From positions 1-32,878 of the forward strand of contig DAHXMV010000001.1 in assembly GCA_027371535.1 (NCBI GenBank): DNA of 32,878 nucleotides. The letters run 5' to 3'. Made by a program: the position numbers and the translations under genes. The DNA is from Candidatus Amesbacteria bacterium (lineage in GTDB: Bacteria > Patescibacteriota > Microgenomatia > CAZETR01 > Amesbacteraceae). How positions within the stretch are numbered: position 1 is the stretch's first letter; every line of letters starts with the position of its first letter. Shown in pieces: positions 19,384 through 26,608 of this stretch. Under the pieces are notes generated by a model. It had not been told where the DNA came from and searched no databases. It worked only from the letters and a program-made list of their open reading frames with translations.

Positions 19384-20310
19384 TCAGGTCATCTGTTCCA
19401 ACAATTTAATCCTTTGCGCCAAAGGCGGATGGGTGTTGAACAAATTAGCAAACCATCCTATAGCATCGGAGCGATTTTTCAACGGATTGACGATGTACAA
19501 ATGAGCAGTGGCTTTGTTGGCGGCTTCCAAAGGTTCGGTGTCCGATTCCAGTTTTTTGAGAGCATTAATCAGTCCCTCCGGCTGACGGGTAAGTTTAACT
19601 GAGGAGGCATCTGCCAAAAGCTCCCGGCGCCTGGAAATGGCAAGCTGGATCAGCTGGGCAATAATAGGCGACAGCAGGGCAAACACTATACCCAGCGCAA
19701 ACATAACCGCCCCGGCATTCCCCTCCTCATCGCGGCTCCTGCCCCGGCCAAACCAGGTCGACCGTAAAAGCCAGTCTCCCAACAGGGTCAGCAGGCCGAC
19801 CAGGACGGTGACGATGGACATCAGCCTGGTGTCGTAGCTCGTAATATGGGAGATTTCATGGCCGATAACGCCTTCCAGTTCGGTGCGGTCCAGCCTGGAT
19901 AAAAGACCGGTGGTGGCACAGATCACCGCATGCTGAGGATCCCGGCCGGTAGCAAAAGCATTCATGGCGGTATCGTTGATCTTGTATAATTTGGGCATCG
20001 GAATTCCGGCAGCTAAACTGAGGTTTTCAACCACTGTGTAAAATGTGAAATCAGTCCGCCGGTCTGCCGGAACGGCTCCGGAAATGGTTAAAACCACCCG
20101 ATCGCTATAATAATAGGAAACGAAACTCATGATACCGGAGATAACCAAGGCCACCCCGGTAAATTCAAATCCGGTTGAGGAATAACCGTAATAGTAAGCA
20201 AATGCTTTTGTGATCAGCCAGGTCGCCACCAAAATAAAGCCTATGAAAAAGGCTATAACCACCCAACTCCGGCGCTTATTGGCATCGACTGCTTCGTAAA
20301 CGTTGACCAT
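19384..20310 (-). CDS. htpX: HtpX-like membrane zinc protease (M48)
   Basis: The 308-residue M48B peptidase has membrane segments at about 17-36, 49-67, 163-181 and 201-223. It carries the zinc motif HEISH (His151, Glu152, His155) and the third ligand Glu230 in RRRELLADASS. HtpX degrades misfolded membrane proteins at the cytoplasmic face. It follows lemA by eight bases; lemA-htpX pairs are widespread, and the two products are thought to work together. Confidence 0.96.
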   Translation of the reverse strand: MVNVYEAVDANKRRSWVVIAFFIGFILVATWLITKAFAYYYGYSSTGFEFTGVALVISGIMSFVSYYYSDRVVLTISGAVPADRRTDFTFYTVVENLSLAAGIPMPKLYKINDTAMNAFATGRDPQHAVICATTGLLSRLDRTELEGVIGHEISHITSYDTRLMSIVTVLVGLLTLLGDWLLRSTWFGRGRSRDEEGNAGAVMFALGIVFALLSPIIAQLIQLAISRRRELLADASSVKLTRQPEGLINALKKLESDTEPLEAANKATAHLYIVNPLKNRSDAIGWFANLFNTHPPLAQRIKLLEQMT

Positions 20311-20318
20311 AAGCTTCC

Positions 20319-20897
20319 TTACAATTTCACCTTTGGCGTAACTAATTCATCCGGCGAAACTGAAAGCTGGGGCCCGGTTGTCGGAGTCGATAACCCCGCC
20401 TCGGGCTTAAAAGTAAAAACATCCGCCACCAGCTTGCTGGGAAAGGTGGAAATTTTAATATTGTAATCAGCCGTGAGGTCGATAAGGGTTCTCCGGGCAT
20501 ACATGACTTTGTCCGAGGTATCCCTTAATTCTTCCATCAGCTGGGTGACCACATCGGCACTTTTTAATTGGGGATTACTCTCCAAAACCGCCTGGAATTT
20601 GGGCAGCAAATTGGCTACCTGTTCCCCGGCCGAACTCAACTTGTTCAAATCTCCGGAGGCGACGGCCTCGGTGACAGTCTTTCTGGCATCAGTCAGCATT
20701 TTGAAGATATCTTTCTCCTGTTTTAGATAACCCTTGGTGGATTCTTCCAGATTGGGAATCAACTCCGCCTGACGCTTCAATTGGTTACCGATTTCCTGAA
20801 TGGAAGCACCGATCCGCGTTTTGGTGGTCACCAGACCGTTATAAACGGAGACCACATACAGGACCGCCAAGATCAATAATATAACTATTAGCCACAT
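20319..20897 (-). CDS. lemA: LemA family protein
   Basis: The 192-residue protein has an N-terminal membrane anchor (2-19) followed by a helical domain with the LemA pattern (VYNGLVTTKTRI, then ELIPNLEESTKGY and the QLMEELRDTSDKVMYARR region). LemA proteins are anchored helical bundles exposed outside the membrane with no known catalytic activity. The gene lies six bases after polX and eight before htpX. The C-terminus is a Pro/Thr-rich tail. Confidence 0.95.
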   Translation of the reverse strand: MWLIVILLILAVLYVVSVYNGLVTTKTRIGASIQEIGNQLKRQAELIPNLEESTKGYLKQEKDIFKMLTDARKTVTEAVASGDLNKLSSAGEQVANLLPKFQAVLESNPQLKSADVVTQLMEELRDTSDKVMYARRTLIDLTADYNIKISTFPSKLVADVFTFKPEAGLSTPTTGPQLSVSPDELVTPKVKL

Positions 20898-20903
20898 AAT
20901 ATT

Positions 20904-22694
20904 TTATTCACCTCCCTTATTTAGTAATTTTCTCATCTGAGTCAATGGTAACGTATTCACTATATCATTTTTGGCAGCCCAACCGCGACGGGCAACCCAT
21001 ATCCCGAATTCCAGATAGTCCATTTCAGCTACCGAGTGGCTGTCCGTATCAATGACCAAACCTATACCGTTGTTGACGGCTTCTTTGACTAACACATCAG
21101 GCAGGTCCAGCCGGTTTGGCCAGGCGTCTATCTCCAGCCACTTTGAATGGGTTTTACAAAAGTCAAAAAGGCGATCCCAATCCAAATCGATACCTTCCCG
21201 CTCCTGCAGCAGACGGGTAGTGGGGTGGGCAAAGAACCTGACTTTGGGATGGTCCAGAGCGGACAGAACCCGGTCAGTCATTAATTTCTTCGTTCCCTGA
21301 AATGATGAGTGAACGGAAACGCAGGCGTAATCCAATAAATCCAGACAGGAATCCGGAACCGACCGGCGGCCGTCAGGGCCGATATCTATTTCCAAACCGT
21401 TGAAAATATACGGAAATCCTTTTTCATGATCTTTTTCATGTATGTGGTTGGCTTCCGAAATCTGATGCGTTTTTATTTTGATAATTTCCAGCATCTGCCC
21501 GGCTGTATGGCCGGAGACGCTGGGGTTGTGTTCCGTCAGACCAAGATATTCGTAACCCAATTCCCGGGCCTTTTGGGCCATCTGGTCCGGGGTACCGGTT
21601 CCCAGATCGTGGCCAGGCTCGACGTTGATGTTGCTATGAAGCTGGAGATCCCCCCGGATATCCGAGAGTTCTACCAGCCGGGGCAGGTGATGATCCAGGG
21701 CTACCTTGATTTCCCCGGTATCCTCCCTCAGTTCGGGGGGAATATATTCCAACCCCAAATAGTTATAAAAAGATTCCTCTGTGGAGAATTCTTTCATGCC
21801 GGTTTTAGTTTTGATACCATACTCCGAAAGCGACAGCCCTTTTTTCATGGCATATTCACGGAGGGCAATATTGTGATGTTTGGAACCGGTAAAGTGCTGC
21901 AGCAAACTGCCATATGACGCTGACGGCTGAACCATGAGATCGATCTGACAGTCGCCGGGTAAAACCAAAGAAGCGGTATGCTCACCGGCTTCCAATACCC
22001 GGATCTTTTTGGGGTAGGCGGAAAAATGCGCGATAACTCCTTTGGGGTGATTGGTGGCGACAGCAATATCGATATCACCGACGGTAGCACAATGCCGCCG
22101 GAGAGAACCCAGAGGATCTGCCCGTAAAACATGCGGATCCTTTTTTAACCAGTCGGTAAGTTCGGAGGTAATTTTTAAGGCCCGGGGTAAAAGCATGCGA
22201 ACGGACCGGCCACGATATTCCTTTATGGATTTGAGAATCTGGGCCTGGGAATCGGCTCCAAACCCCTCAATTTTGGCGATGTGGCCGTGTTTGGCGGCTT
22301 TTTCCAATTGGGAAACCGCAGTATGGGCTTTATTAAGACCTAAAGCCTTACAGAGCCTGAATGCGGATTTGGGCCCGATACCCGGAATCTCCAGAAGTTC
22401 GAATAGGGCGGGAGGATAATGGTTTAAAATTTCTTCAAAATGTCCGACTTTACCGGTATTAAACAATTCATCCAGGTGGGCAAACAGATTGGCGCCGATA
22501 CCGGGCAGGTTTTTCAGTTCCCCGTCATCCCATAAATCTTTGGCCTCCGAAGTGGCGTGTTCGACAGCATCGGCTGCCCGGTTGTAAGCAATGATGCGAA
22601 AGCGGTTATCGCCGGGTTCCAGTTCCAGGGCGGCGGCCACCGCCCGCAAAAGCCCGGCAATCTGCAAATTGGTCATGGTTTTGGAAGTAATCAT
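20904..22694 (-). CDS. polX: Family X DNA polymerase with PHP domain (PolX)
   Basis: The 596-residue protein has N-terminal helix-hairpin-helix regions (LPGIGANL near 63, IPGIGPKS near 103). The Pol X catalytic site is GSLRRHCATVGDIDI (Asp207, Asp209) with a third Asp252 in QIDLMV. A C-terminal PHP phosphoesterase domain starts near 347 with GDLQLHSN and TEHNPS. Bacterial PolX fills short gaps in base-excision repair, and the PHP domain gives 3'-5' exonuclease or AP activity. The residues after the first PHP strand differ from the common SDG turn. A second ATG seven codons in (22676) is also possible. Confidence 0.95.
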   Translation of the reverse strand: MITSKTMTNLQIAGLLRAVAAALELEPGDNRFRIIAYNRAADAVEHATSEAKDLWDDGELKNLPGIGANLFAHLDELFNTGKVGHFEEILNHYPPALFELLEIPGIGPKSAFRLCKALGLNKAHTAVSQLEKAAKHGHIAKIEGFGADSQAQILKSIKEYRGRSVRMLLPRALKITSELTDWLKKDPHVLRADPLGSLRRHCATVGDIDIAVATNHPKGVIAHFSAYPKKIRVLEAGEHTASLVLPGDCQIDLMVQPSASYGSLLQHFTGSKHHNIALREYAMKKGLSLSEYGIKTKTGMKEFSTEESFYNYLGLEYIPPELREDTGEIKVALDHHLPRLVELSDIRGDLQLHSNINVEPGHDLGTGTPDQMAQKARELGYEYLGLTEHNPSVSGHTAGQMLEIIKIKTHQISEANHIHEKDHEKGFPYIFNGLEIDIGPDGRRSVPDSCLDLLDYACVSVHSSFQGTKKLMTDRVLSALDHPKVRFFAHPTTRLLQEREGIDLDWDRLFDFCKTHSKWLEIDAWPNRLDLPDVLVKEAVNNGIGLVIDTDSHSVAEMDYLEFGIWVARRGWAAKNDIVNTLPLTQMRKLLNKGGE

Positions 22695-22699
22695 ATGAC

Positions 22700-23191
22700 T
22701 TACATTTTAGCCAATATGTCATTGGCTTTAATTATCAGATCGGATTCACCTTTACGTTTTTTTAATAGCGACGGCGCCTCTTGTTGAGTCACCCATCTAA
22801 TCTCGGATGTTTCCGAATCAAAACCTTCCGGTAAATCGCGGACATATTCCATAAGAAAATAAATAACTGTTTTGAAAACCTTTTCGTGATGGTGATCAGT
22901 AAAAACAAACTTAACGTCGCCCAACCGCGACAAGATTTCCGCTGCCACACCCGTTTCCTCCCGGACTTCCCGTAAAGCGGCTGCCCGAACCTGGTCTGAT
23001 GTGGCCCGTTTTTGCCCCAGGGTAAAGGGGCCAGGCTGGTCAGGTCCGGCATCATCCAGCCATCCTTTGGGCAGACTCCACTCACCCGCCGCATAGTAAC
23101 CCGGGGTAAGGCTGCTCTTTTTAAGTAAAAACAAAATCCGGCTTTGGTCTTTTTTAAAAACTACACCACCAGCGGAAAATTGACGAATCAT
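22700..23191 (-). CDS. NUDIX hydrolase
   Basis: The 163-residue protein has the Nudix core REVREETGV preceded by AAAL. Most of the Nudix box is present, though the upstream Gly and the first Glu (Asp here) are not canonical. The N-terminal strand SAGGVVFKKDQS and WSLPKGWLDD are typical of Ap4A or (d)NTP-cleaving NUDIX enzymes, so it probably cleans up a nucleoside diphosphate derivative. It heads the operon with polX, five bases apart, and has a near-leaderless promoter. Confidence 0.88.
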   Translation of the reverse strand: MIRQFSAGGVVFKKDQSRILFLLKKSSLTPGYYAAGEWSLPKGWLDDAGPDQPGPFTLGQKRATSDQVRAAALREVREETGVAAEILSRLGDVKFVFTDHHHEKVFKTVIYFLMEYVRDLPEGFDSETSEIRWVTQQEAPSLLKKRKGESDLIIKANDILAKM

Positions 23192-23198
23192 AAAATAA

Positions 23199-23228
23199 AT
23201 AATAACAGATTAAGTGATAGGCTTGTAA
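23199..23228 (-). promoter_or_regulatory. Promoter of the NUDIX-polX-lemA-htpX operon
   Basis: On the minus strand TTACAA (23223-23228) and TATTAT (23199-23204) are 18 bases apart. The ATG at 23191 follows the -10 box after seven bases, so transcription would begin at or next to the start codon. Confidence 0.55.
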
Positions 23229-23291
23229 TTAAGTAAATTTGTGGTATTTTATATACGTATAAAAAAATCCTGCCGATAAGAAAATAACCGG

Positions 23292-24314
23292 ATGAAAAAA
23301 GTTTTAGGAGTGATAATTATTGTTTATTCGGCAAGTTTAATCACCGCCACCGGCGTGAGGGCGAACAACGGCGCGGTCGATGTCGATTTCGGATCCTGTC
23401 AATCGGTTTTAAATATTCCCGGAGATGTAGCTCATTATGATCAGGGCAATCACCAGATTGCAGGAGGAACTCTGATGTCCGGCAGCGACAATGTATTCAG
23501 TATTTCCGGTGGGAATTTCCGACAATGTTTTTGCCCGGCCTCCGGGAGTAACGGCATCCAGACCAACTTTCTGAAAACTGACCAGCCGGTTGAAGGGTGG
23601 ATGTTTTTGAACGGCAGCCAATGGGGACTTAGTGATCATAATTATGCCGCCCAGAACAGCAGTTTCAACTGCCAGCCGCAAACGCAGGTCACGCCCACTC
23701 CCTTTCCTGCTCCCCAACCCTGCAATGGCTGCAGCGGACCACCGACGGCGCCGGTTTGCAATTCCCAACAACTCCTGCCTCCGACTAATTTTACCGTAAT
23801 CCGCACACCCACTTCGGCAAAGCTGTCCTGGAATAAGGTAGATAACGCAGACCATTACTCTATCGTATACGGCACCAAACCTGACGTTTATGAATTCGGG
23901 GTAGTCAATACCGGAAATACCAACAATTTCACCGTCGGCAGCCTGGATCCGAAACAAAAATATTATTTTGCCATTTACAGCGTGAATAATTGCATGCCTT
24001 CAAACATCACCACCGGAGGCCAGGTATTGGGTCTGGCCAGCACAGGCAGTGCCGAACAAATAATGTTTTCATTTGCAGCCGGATTCGTATTTCTGTTATT
24101 ATTTGCGGGAGTCAGCAAGTTAATCCGCGCTTGTGAAAACAATGAAAATATCCAAACGATCATTAATTTTACTCAAAAGCTTACGATGGATACTGCTTTC
24201 AGCCTCCATTGTCTGCTTCGGGATGGGATCCTGGTTTATGTGGGCCCGATACTACAACCCAGCCCGCCTCAACTTTGCTACCCTGCCTTACCAGCCCCTC
24301 CGGGGATTAACTAA
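23292..24314 (+). CDS. Surface protein with fibronectin III domain and LASTG sorting signal
   Basis: The frame is 340 residues long. Residues 1-24 look like a signal peptide. A Cys-containing domain (25-130) is followed by a Pro/Cys-rich linker (130-160) and a fibronectin III-like domain (about 163-243). Then come LASTG (248-252), a hydrophobic helix (257-275) and the basic KLIR. That is a complete cell-wall sorting signal of the LAxTG type. The frame runs on for some 60 residues of poor character that overlap the sortase gene in another frame, so the natural protein may have ended near residue 285. The next gene is a sortase, so this is its likely substrate. Confidence 0.82.
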   Translation: MKKVLGVIIIVYSASLITATGVRANNGAVDVDFGSCQSVLNIPGDVAHYDQGNHQIAGGTLMSGSDNVFSISGGNFRQCFCPASGSNGIQTNFLKTDQPVEGWMFLNGSQWGLSDHNYAAQNSSFNCQPQTQVTPTPFPAPQPCNGCSGPPTAPVCNSQQLLPPTNFTVIRTPTSAKLSWNKVDNADHYSIVYGTKPDVYEFGVVNTGNTNNFTVGSLDPKQKYYFAIYSVNNCMPSNITTGGQVLGLASTGSAEQIMFSFAAGFVFLLLFAGVSKLIRACENNENIQTIINFTQKLTMDTAFSLHCLLRDGILVYVGPILQPSPPQLCYPALPAPPGIN

Positions 24315-24717
24315 GGCTCCGGCAGGTGTTATTCCCGAACGTTTATTGATTCCCTCACTGAAGATTGACCTGGCGGTTGCGGAGTCAGACATTGTCGGCG
24401 GAGTTTGGACGGTAAACACCAAAGGGGTATCCCATCTTTCCCGTTCCGTTTCCCCGGGTATGCCCGGAAACAGTATTATTTACGGCCACAACTGGCTGCG
24501 TTTGCTGGGCAATCTGTGGAAAATTAAGAACGGGGACAAGATCATTATCTATGATAAAGAGGGCAAAAGCGTTACTTTTGCAGTGAACAGTATTATCCGG
24601 GTTGATCCGACCGACGTTTCGATTCTGGACAGCACATCAGAAGCCAAACTGACCCTCTATACCTGCGCCGGATTTATGGATACCAAAAGATTGGTGGTTA
24701 AGGGTGTGTTGATTTAG
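24142..24717 (+). CDS. Sortase
   Basis: From ATG 24142 the product is 191 residues (a GTG at 24133 adds three). It has an N-terminal membrane helix (about 12-33) and a sortase domain with the triad His116 in IYGHNW, Cys175 in TLYTCAG and Arg183 in TKRLVV. It would cleave a sorting signal and attach the protein to the envelope or to another protein. The gene overlaps the end of the fibronectin III gene by about 173 bases in a different frame. The LAxTG signal of that neighbour suggests class E/D-like specificity. The TAG stop lies inside the second copy of the 23-bp repeat. Confidence 0.92.
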   Translation: MKISKRSLILLKSLRWILLSASIVCFGMGSWFMWARYYNPARLNFATLPYQPLRGLTKAPAGVIPERLLIPSLKIDLAVAESDIVGGVWTVNTKGVSHLSRSVSPGMPGNSIIYGHNWLRLLGNLWKIKNGDKIIIYDKEGKSVTFAVNSIIRVDPTDVSILDSTSEAKLTLYTCAGFMDTKRLVVKGVLI

Positions 24718-24736
24718 CTAGGCCACCTTTAAGGTG
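24714..24736. repeat. 23-bp interspersed repeat, copy 2 (palindromic core)
   Basis: It is identical to 12298-12320. The palindrome is one base pair longer here: CCACCTT (24723-24729), T, AAGGTGG (24731-24737). The repeat overlaps the sortase stop codon. No T run follows. Confidence 0.75.
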
Positions 24737-24737
24737 G

Positions 24738-24852
24738 TATATCCAATTGTCCCCGTAATTTAGCCTTGTGGCCGCCACTCCTGAACGACGTTAGGACCTG
24801 GTGGAAGGGTAACTATGCGGAACAAAAACGGTTAAAATCGATATTAATTTGT
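24738..24852. other. Non-coding gap after the sortase gene
   Basis: No gene is seen. The middle is GC-richer than its flanks (near 24765-24820) and contains GCCGCCAC, whose complement GTGGCGGC occurs at 25214-25221 after the next gene. This may reflect a structured RNA or only chance. Confidence 0.35.
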
Positions 24853-24858
24853 TATAAT
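24853..24858 (+). promoter_or_regulatory. -10 box of the 113-residue orphan gene
   Basis: TATAAT ends seven bases before the ATG at 24866, so the message would be leaderless. The -35 region (TTAAAA near 24832) is weak. Confidence 0.6.
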
Positions 24859-24865
24859 TAAGGCG

Positions 24866-25207
24866 ATGGAGCCACAAGATAAAGATCTAATGTTGACTAT
24901 TGGAAAAAGCGAGTCGGCATTAAAAAAATTAAATCCATCAATGATTGTATTCGGAATTATTGGTGACCTCAAAACAAGAGCAGGAAAAGACCAGGATTTA
25001 ATTTTAGACATAGCTTCTGCTGAAGCTATTATGAGACAGAATCCCGATAAGAATGGTAAGTTTGCGGGTTCAGAAGATGCGAGATTAGCGTTGGCTTCTT
25101 TTCACAAAATATTACAAAGATTTAAACAGCAAACAACCGACCCAGTTGAATTAGATAAACTTTTAAAGGAAGAAGAAGCTTTATTTAGAAACTCCAGGGA
25201 TATTTAA
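24866..25207 (+). CDS. Hypothetical protein, 113 residues
   Basis: I do not recognise this protein. It is soluble, mostly helical by composition, charged, and free of Cys. Its C-terminal half (about 60-110) reads as two amphipathic helices rich in Lys, Glu and Leu. A strong -10 box seven bases before the ATG supports expression as a leaderless message. Codon use is AT-richer than in the core operons to the left. No neighbour explains it; the next gene is a HAM1-like pyrophosphatase on the same strand, 135 bases on. Confidence 0.65.
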   Translation: MEPQDKDLMLTIGKSESALKKLNPSMIVFGIIGDLKTRAGKDQDLILDIASAEAIMRQNPDKNGKFAGSEDARLALASFHKILQRFKQQTTDPVELDKLLKEEEALFRNSRDI

Positions 25208-25342
25208 AGTTCCGTGGCGGCGACTTGTAGACTATGCCGGTAACTTTTACCGAACTCATTCTACAATACTTCTCTTCTATCCATCAAAACTGTAGATCAG
25301 ATCAGGTTTAGCTTTGGTAATATAGTGTTATCATTTAAAAAT
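25208..25342. other. Non-coding gap with hairpin and -10 box before the HAM1-like gene
   Basis: A hairpin CGGTAA-CTT-TTACCG lies at 25238-25252 without a T run, so terminator function is doubtful. TATAGT (25321-25326) is a likely -10 box, 16 bases before the ATG at 25343. No gene is seen. Confidence 0.45.
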
Positions 25343-25954
25343 ATGAAAGAGATTTTAATGGCAACTACAAACCAAGCCAAGATTGATCAAATAGGTGGGG
25401 CTTTATCTGGTATTGGAGTATCTGTGGTAGGTGTGGAAAATAAGGAAATGTTACCTGAAGTCATTGAAGATGGGAAAACAGCCATGGACAACGCCAAAAA
25501 AAAGGCATTGGTATTTGCCAAAGCTTTGGGTAGGGTTGTCCTTTCCATGGATAACACTCTATATTTTGATAAATTAGATGGTGATCCAAGGCAACCAGGA
25601 CTGAATGTTAGAAGAATTACTAGCGCGGCTGGCAAACCCACTGACGAAGAAATGGTCAAATACTACTCCGGATTGATCAAAGAACTTGGAGGAACCGCTG
25701 AAGCCAGGTGGGAATATGGGGTTTGTATTGCAGACCCAAATGGTGAGTTGGGTGAGGCAACATTCGGATACAAAACTACCTTTGTTAGTCAGCCTAGCCT
25801 CAAAATGATGGATGGTTATCCTTTGGAGTCGTTACAAATGGACGAAGTTACAGGTAAATATAGGTCTGAAATGACAAAAGAAGAGTTAGAAATACTTTGG
25901 CAAAGAAAAATAGGAGAACCGTTGTCAGCCTTTGTTAAGTCGTTAAATTTCTAA
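25343..25954 (+). CDS. HAM1/RdgB-like non-canonical purine NTP pyrophosphatase
   Basis: From ATG 25343 the product is 203 residues. A GTG six codons earlier is less likely, because MKEILMATTNQAK is the normal start of the family. It shows the TTN-x2-K nucleotide-binding motif (8-13) and LSMDNTLYFDKL, which aligns with the ADDSGL region of RdgB and keeps the key Asp70. PRQPGLNVRRI follows. Such enzymes hydrolyse ITP, XTP and their deoxy forms to monophosphates, keeping them out of DNA and RNA. The sequence is divergent, so substrate preference is uncertain. Confidence 0.82.
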   Translation: MKEILMATTNQAKIDQIGGALSGIGVSVVGVENKEMLPEVIEDGKTAMDNAKKKALVFAKALGRVVLSMDNTLYFDKLDGDPRQPGLNVRRITSAAGKPTDEEMVKYYSGLIKELGGTAEARWEYGVCIADPNGELGEATFGYKTTFVSQPSLKMMDGYPLESLQMDEVTGKYRSEMTKEELEILWQRKIGEPLSAFVKSLNF

Positions 25955-26003
25955 TTCAAAGTTGAGGTCAATGAAAACCTTGTTATGGGAAATATCTATG
26001 TGC

Positions 26004-26076
26004 GGGACCGACGGGTCTCGGACCCGCAACCTCGGCCTTGACAGGGCCGCGCTCTAACCAATTGAGCTACGATCCC
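26004..26076 (-). tRNA. tRNA-Asp (GUC)
   Basis: A full 73-base cloverleaf is present. The acceptor stem GGGATCG pairs with CGGTCCC (one G-U pair). The D arm is GCTC/GAGC. The anticodon stem CGGCC/GGCCG has loop CTGTCAA giving anticodon GTC. The T arm is GCGGG-TCCGAGA-CCCGT, and the discriminator base is G, as expected for Asp. CCA is not encoded. TAAAAT on the minus strand, ten bases upstream, is a likely -10 box. The first 19 bases and four bases of leader are repeated at 26430-26452. Confidence 0.96.
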
Positions 26077-26100
26077 AAACGGAATTATTTTATCTTATTT

Positions 26101-26366
26101 TCAGAACTTTTTCCTGACAGATTCTGATTTAATTATTTCTTCGATCAATATCCTGCTTTTTTGGGTTTTTAACCATAATTCGGCTCTTCTGGCAAAAATT
26201 AGCCCGGAATAATTTTGTTGAAAGACCAAATCGTATGGACCAGTTTCTCTTGTATATTAGGATTTCCCCGATAATGCTCTTCCAACCGCCTGTTTATATC
26301 GTTTGTACTTCCAACATAAAATCTGCCAGTGCTCAGACTTTTCAAAATATAAACACAGGGTTTCAT
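26101..26366 (-). pseudogene. GIY-YIG endonuclease gene broken by a one-base deletion
   Basis: From ATG 26366 the frame reads MKPCVYILKSLSTGRFYVGS and then INRRLEEHYRGNPN, the N-terminal half of a small (UPF0213-type) GIY-YIG nuclease. It then hits a stop early. One frame over, the C-terminal half continues as GPYDLVFQQNYSGLIFARRA, then ELWLK, with the conserved Glu, and ends at TGA 26101. The total of 266 bases is one short of 89 codons. The break lies near 26250-26258 (around residue 39). Either the gene is inactive or the base is missing by sequencing error. It lies between tRNA-Asp and a duplicated tRNA-Asp 5' half. Confidence 0.85.
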
Positions 26367-26379
26367 ATTACCGCAACCT

Positions 26380-26397
26380 GTCCGATGGACATCGGAC
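26380..26397. repeat. Strong inverted repeat upstream of the GIY-YIG gene
   Basis: GTCCGATG and CATCGGAC (8 bp) are separated by two bases. TCCGATG occurs again close by at 26406-26412. The block lies between the tRNA fragment and the GIY-YIG start and may be a transcript hairpin or a nuclease/operator site. Confidence 0.5.
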
Positions 26398-26429
26398 CGC
26401 TTTAACTCCGATGCTTCGATCCGAGCAAG

Positions 26430-26452
26430 CCAATTGAGCTACGATCCCAAAC
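26430..26452 (-). pseudogene. Duplicated 5' half of tRNA-Asp
   Basis: These 23 bases are identical to 26058-26080: four bases of leader plus the first 19 bases of tRNA-Asp, up to the GG of the D loop. Downstream of that point the sequence no longer folds as a tRNA, and no matching acceptor 3' strand is present, so this is a fragment. The upstream flanks of both copies also share TAAGATAAAA, so part of the promoter was copied as well. Confidence 0.85.
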
Positions 26453-26528
26453 ACAAGTAACCATTCCAAACGATGGATGTTTTATCTTAAATTTCTAAAA
26501 TTTTCTCAGGAAACTTAAAATACTTGAA

Positions 26529-26572
26529 TAACGCTGTAAAAAGCCTATTGCAAAATAAAAAAGGCAGCGTTA
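26529..26572 (+). repeat. Inverted repeat upstream of the LysM gene
   Basis: TAACGCTG (26529-26536) and CAGCGTTA (26565-26572) are perfect complements around a 28-base A-rich spacer. It lies 37 bases before the GTG start of the LysM gene and may be a regulatory or terminator-like structure. The rest of 26453-26608 shows no gene. Confidence 0.45.
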
Positions 26573-26608
26573 TATTCAGTCCAATCTCCTGCCCGGAAAG
26601 ATTTTGCA

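Noticed and set aside
21426-21917. 163-codon plus-strand frame opposite polX
   Set aside because: It is antisense to a well-conserved gene and shows no motif, so it is a shadow frame.
24765-24825. SRP (4.5S-like) RNA: AGGACCTGGTGGAAGGG resembles the SRP RNA apical region
   Set aside because: The invariant AGCA side of the symmetric loop is absent and the flanks do not form the expected long stem.
24765-25252. Integron attC-like sites flanking the 113-residue gene
   Set aside because: The inverted words match over only about 8 bases, the core-site consensus is not met and no integrase is present.
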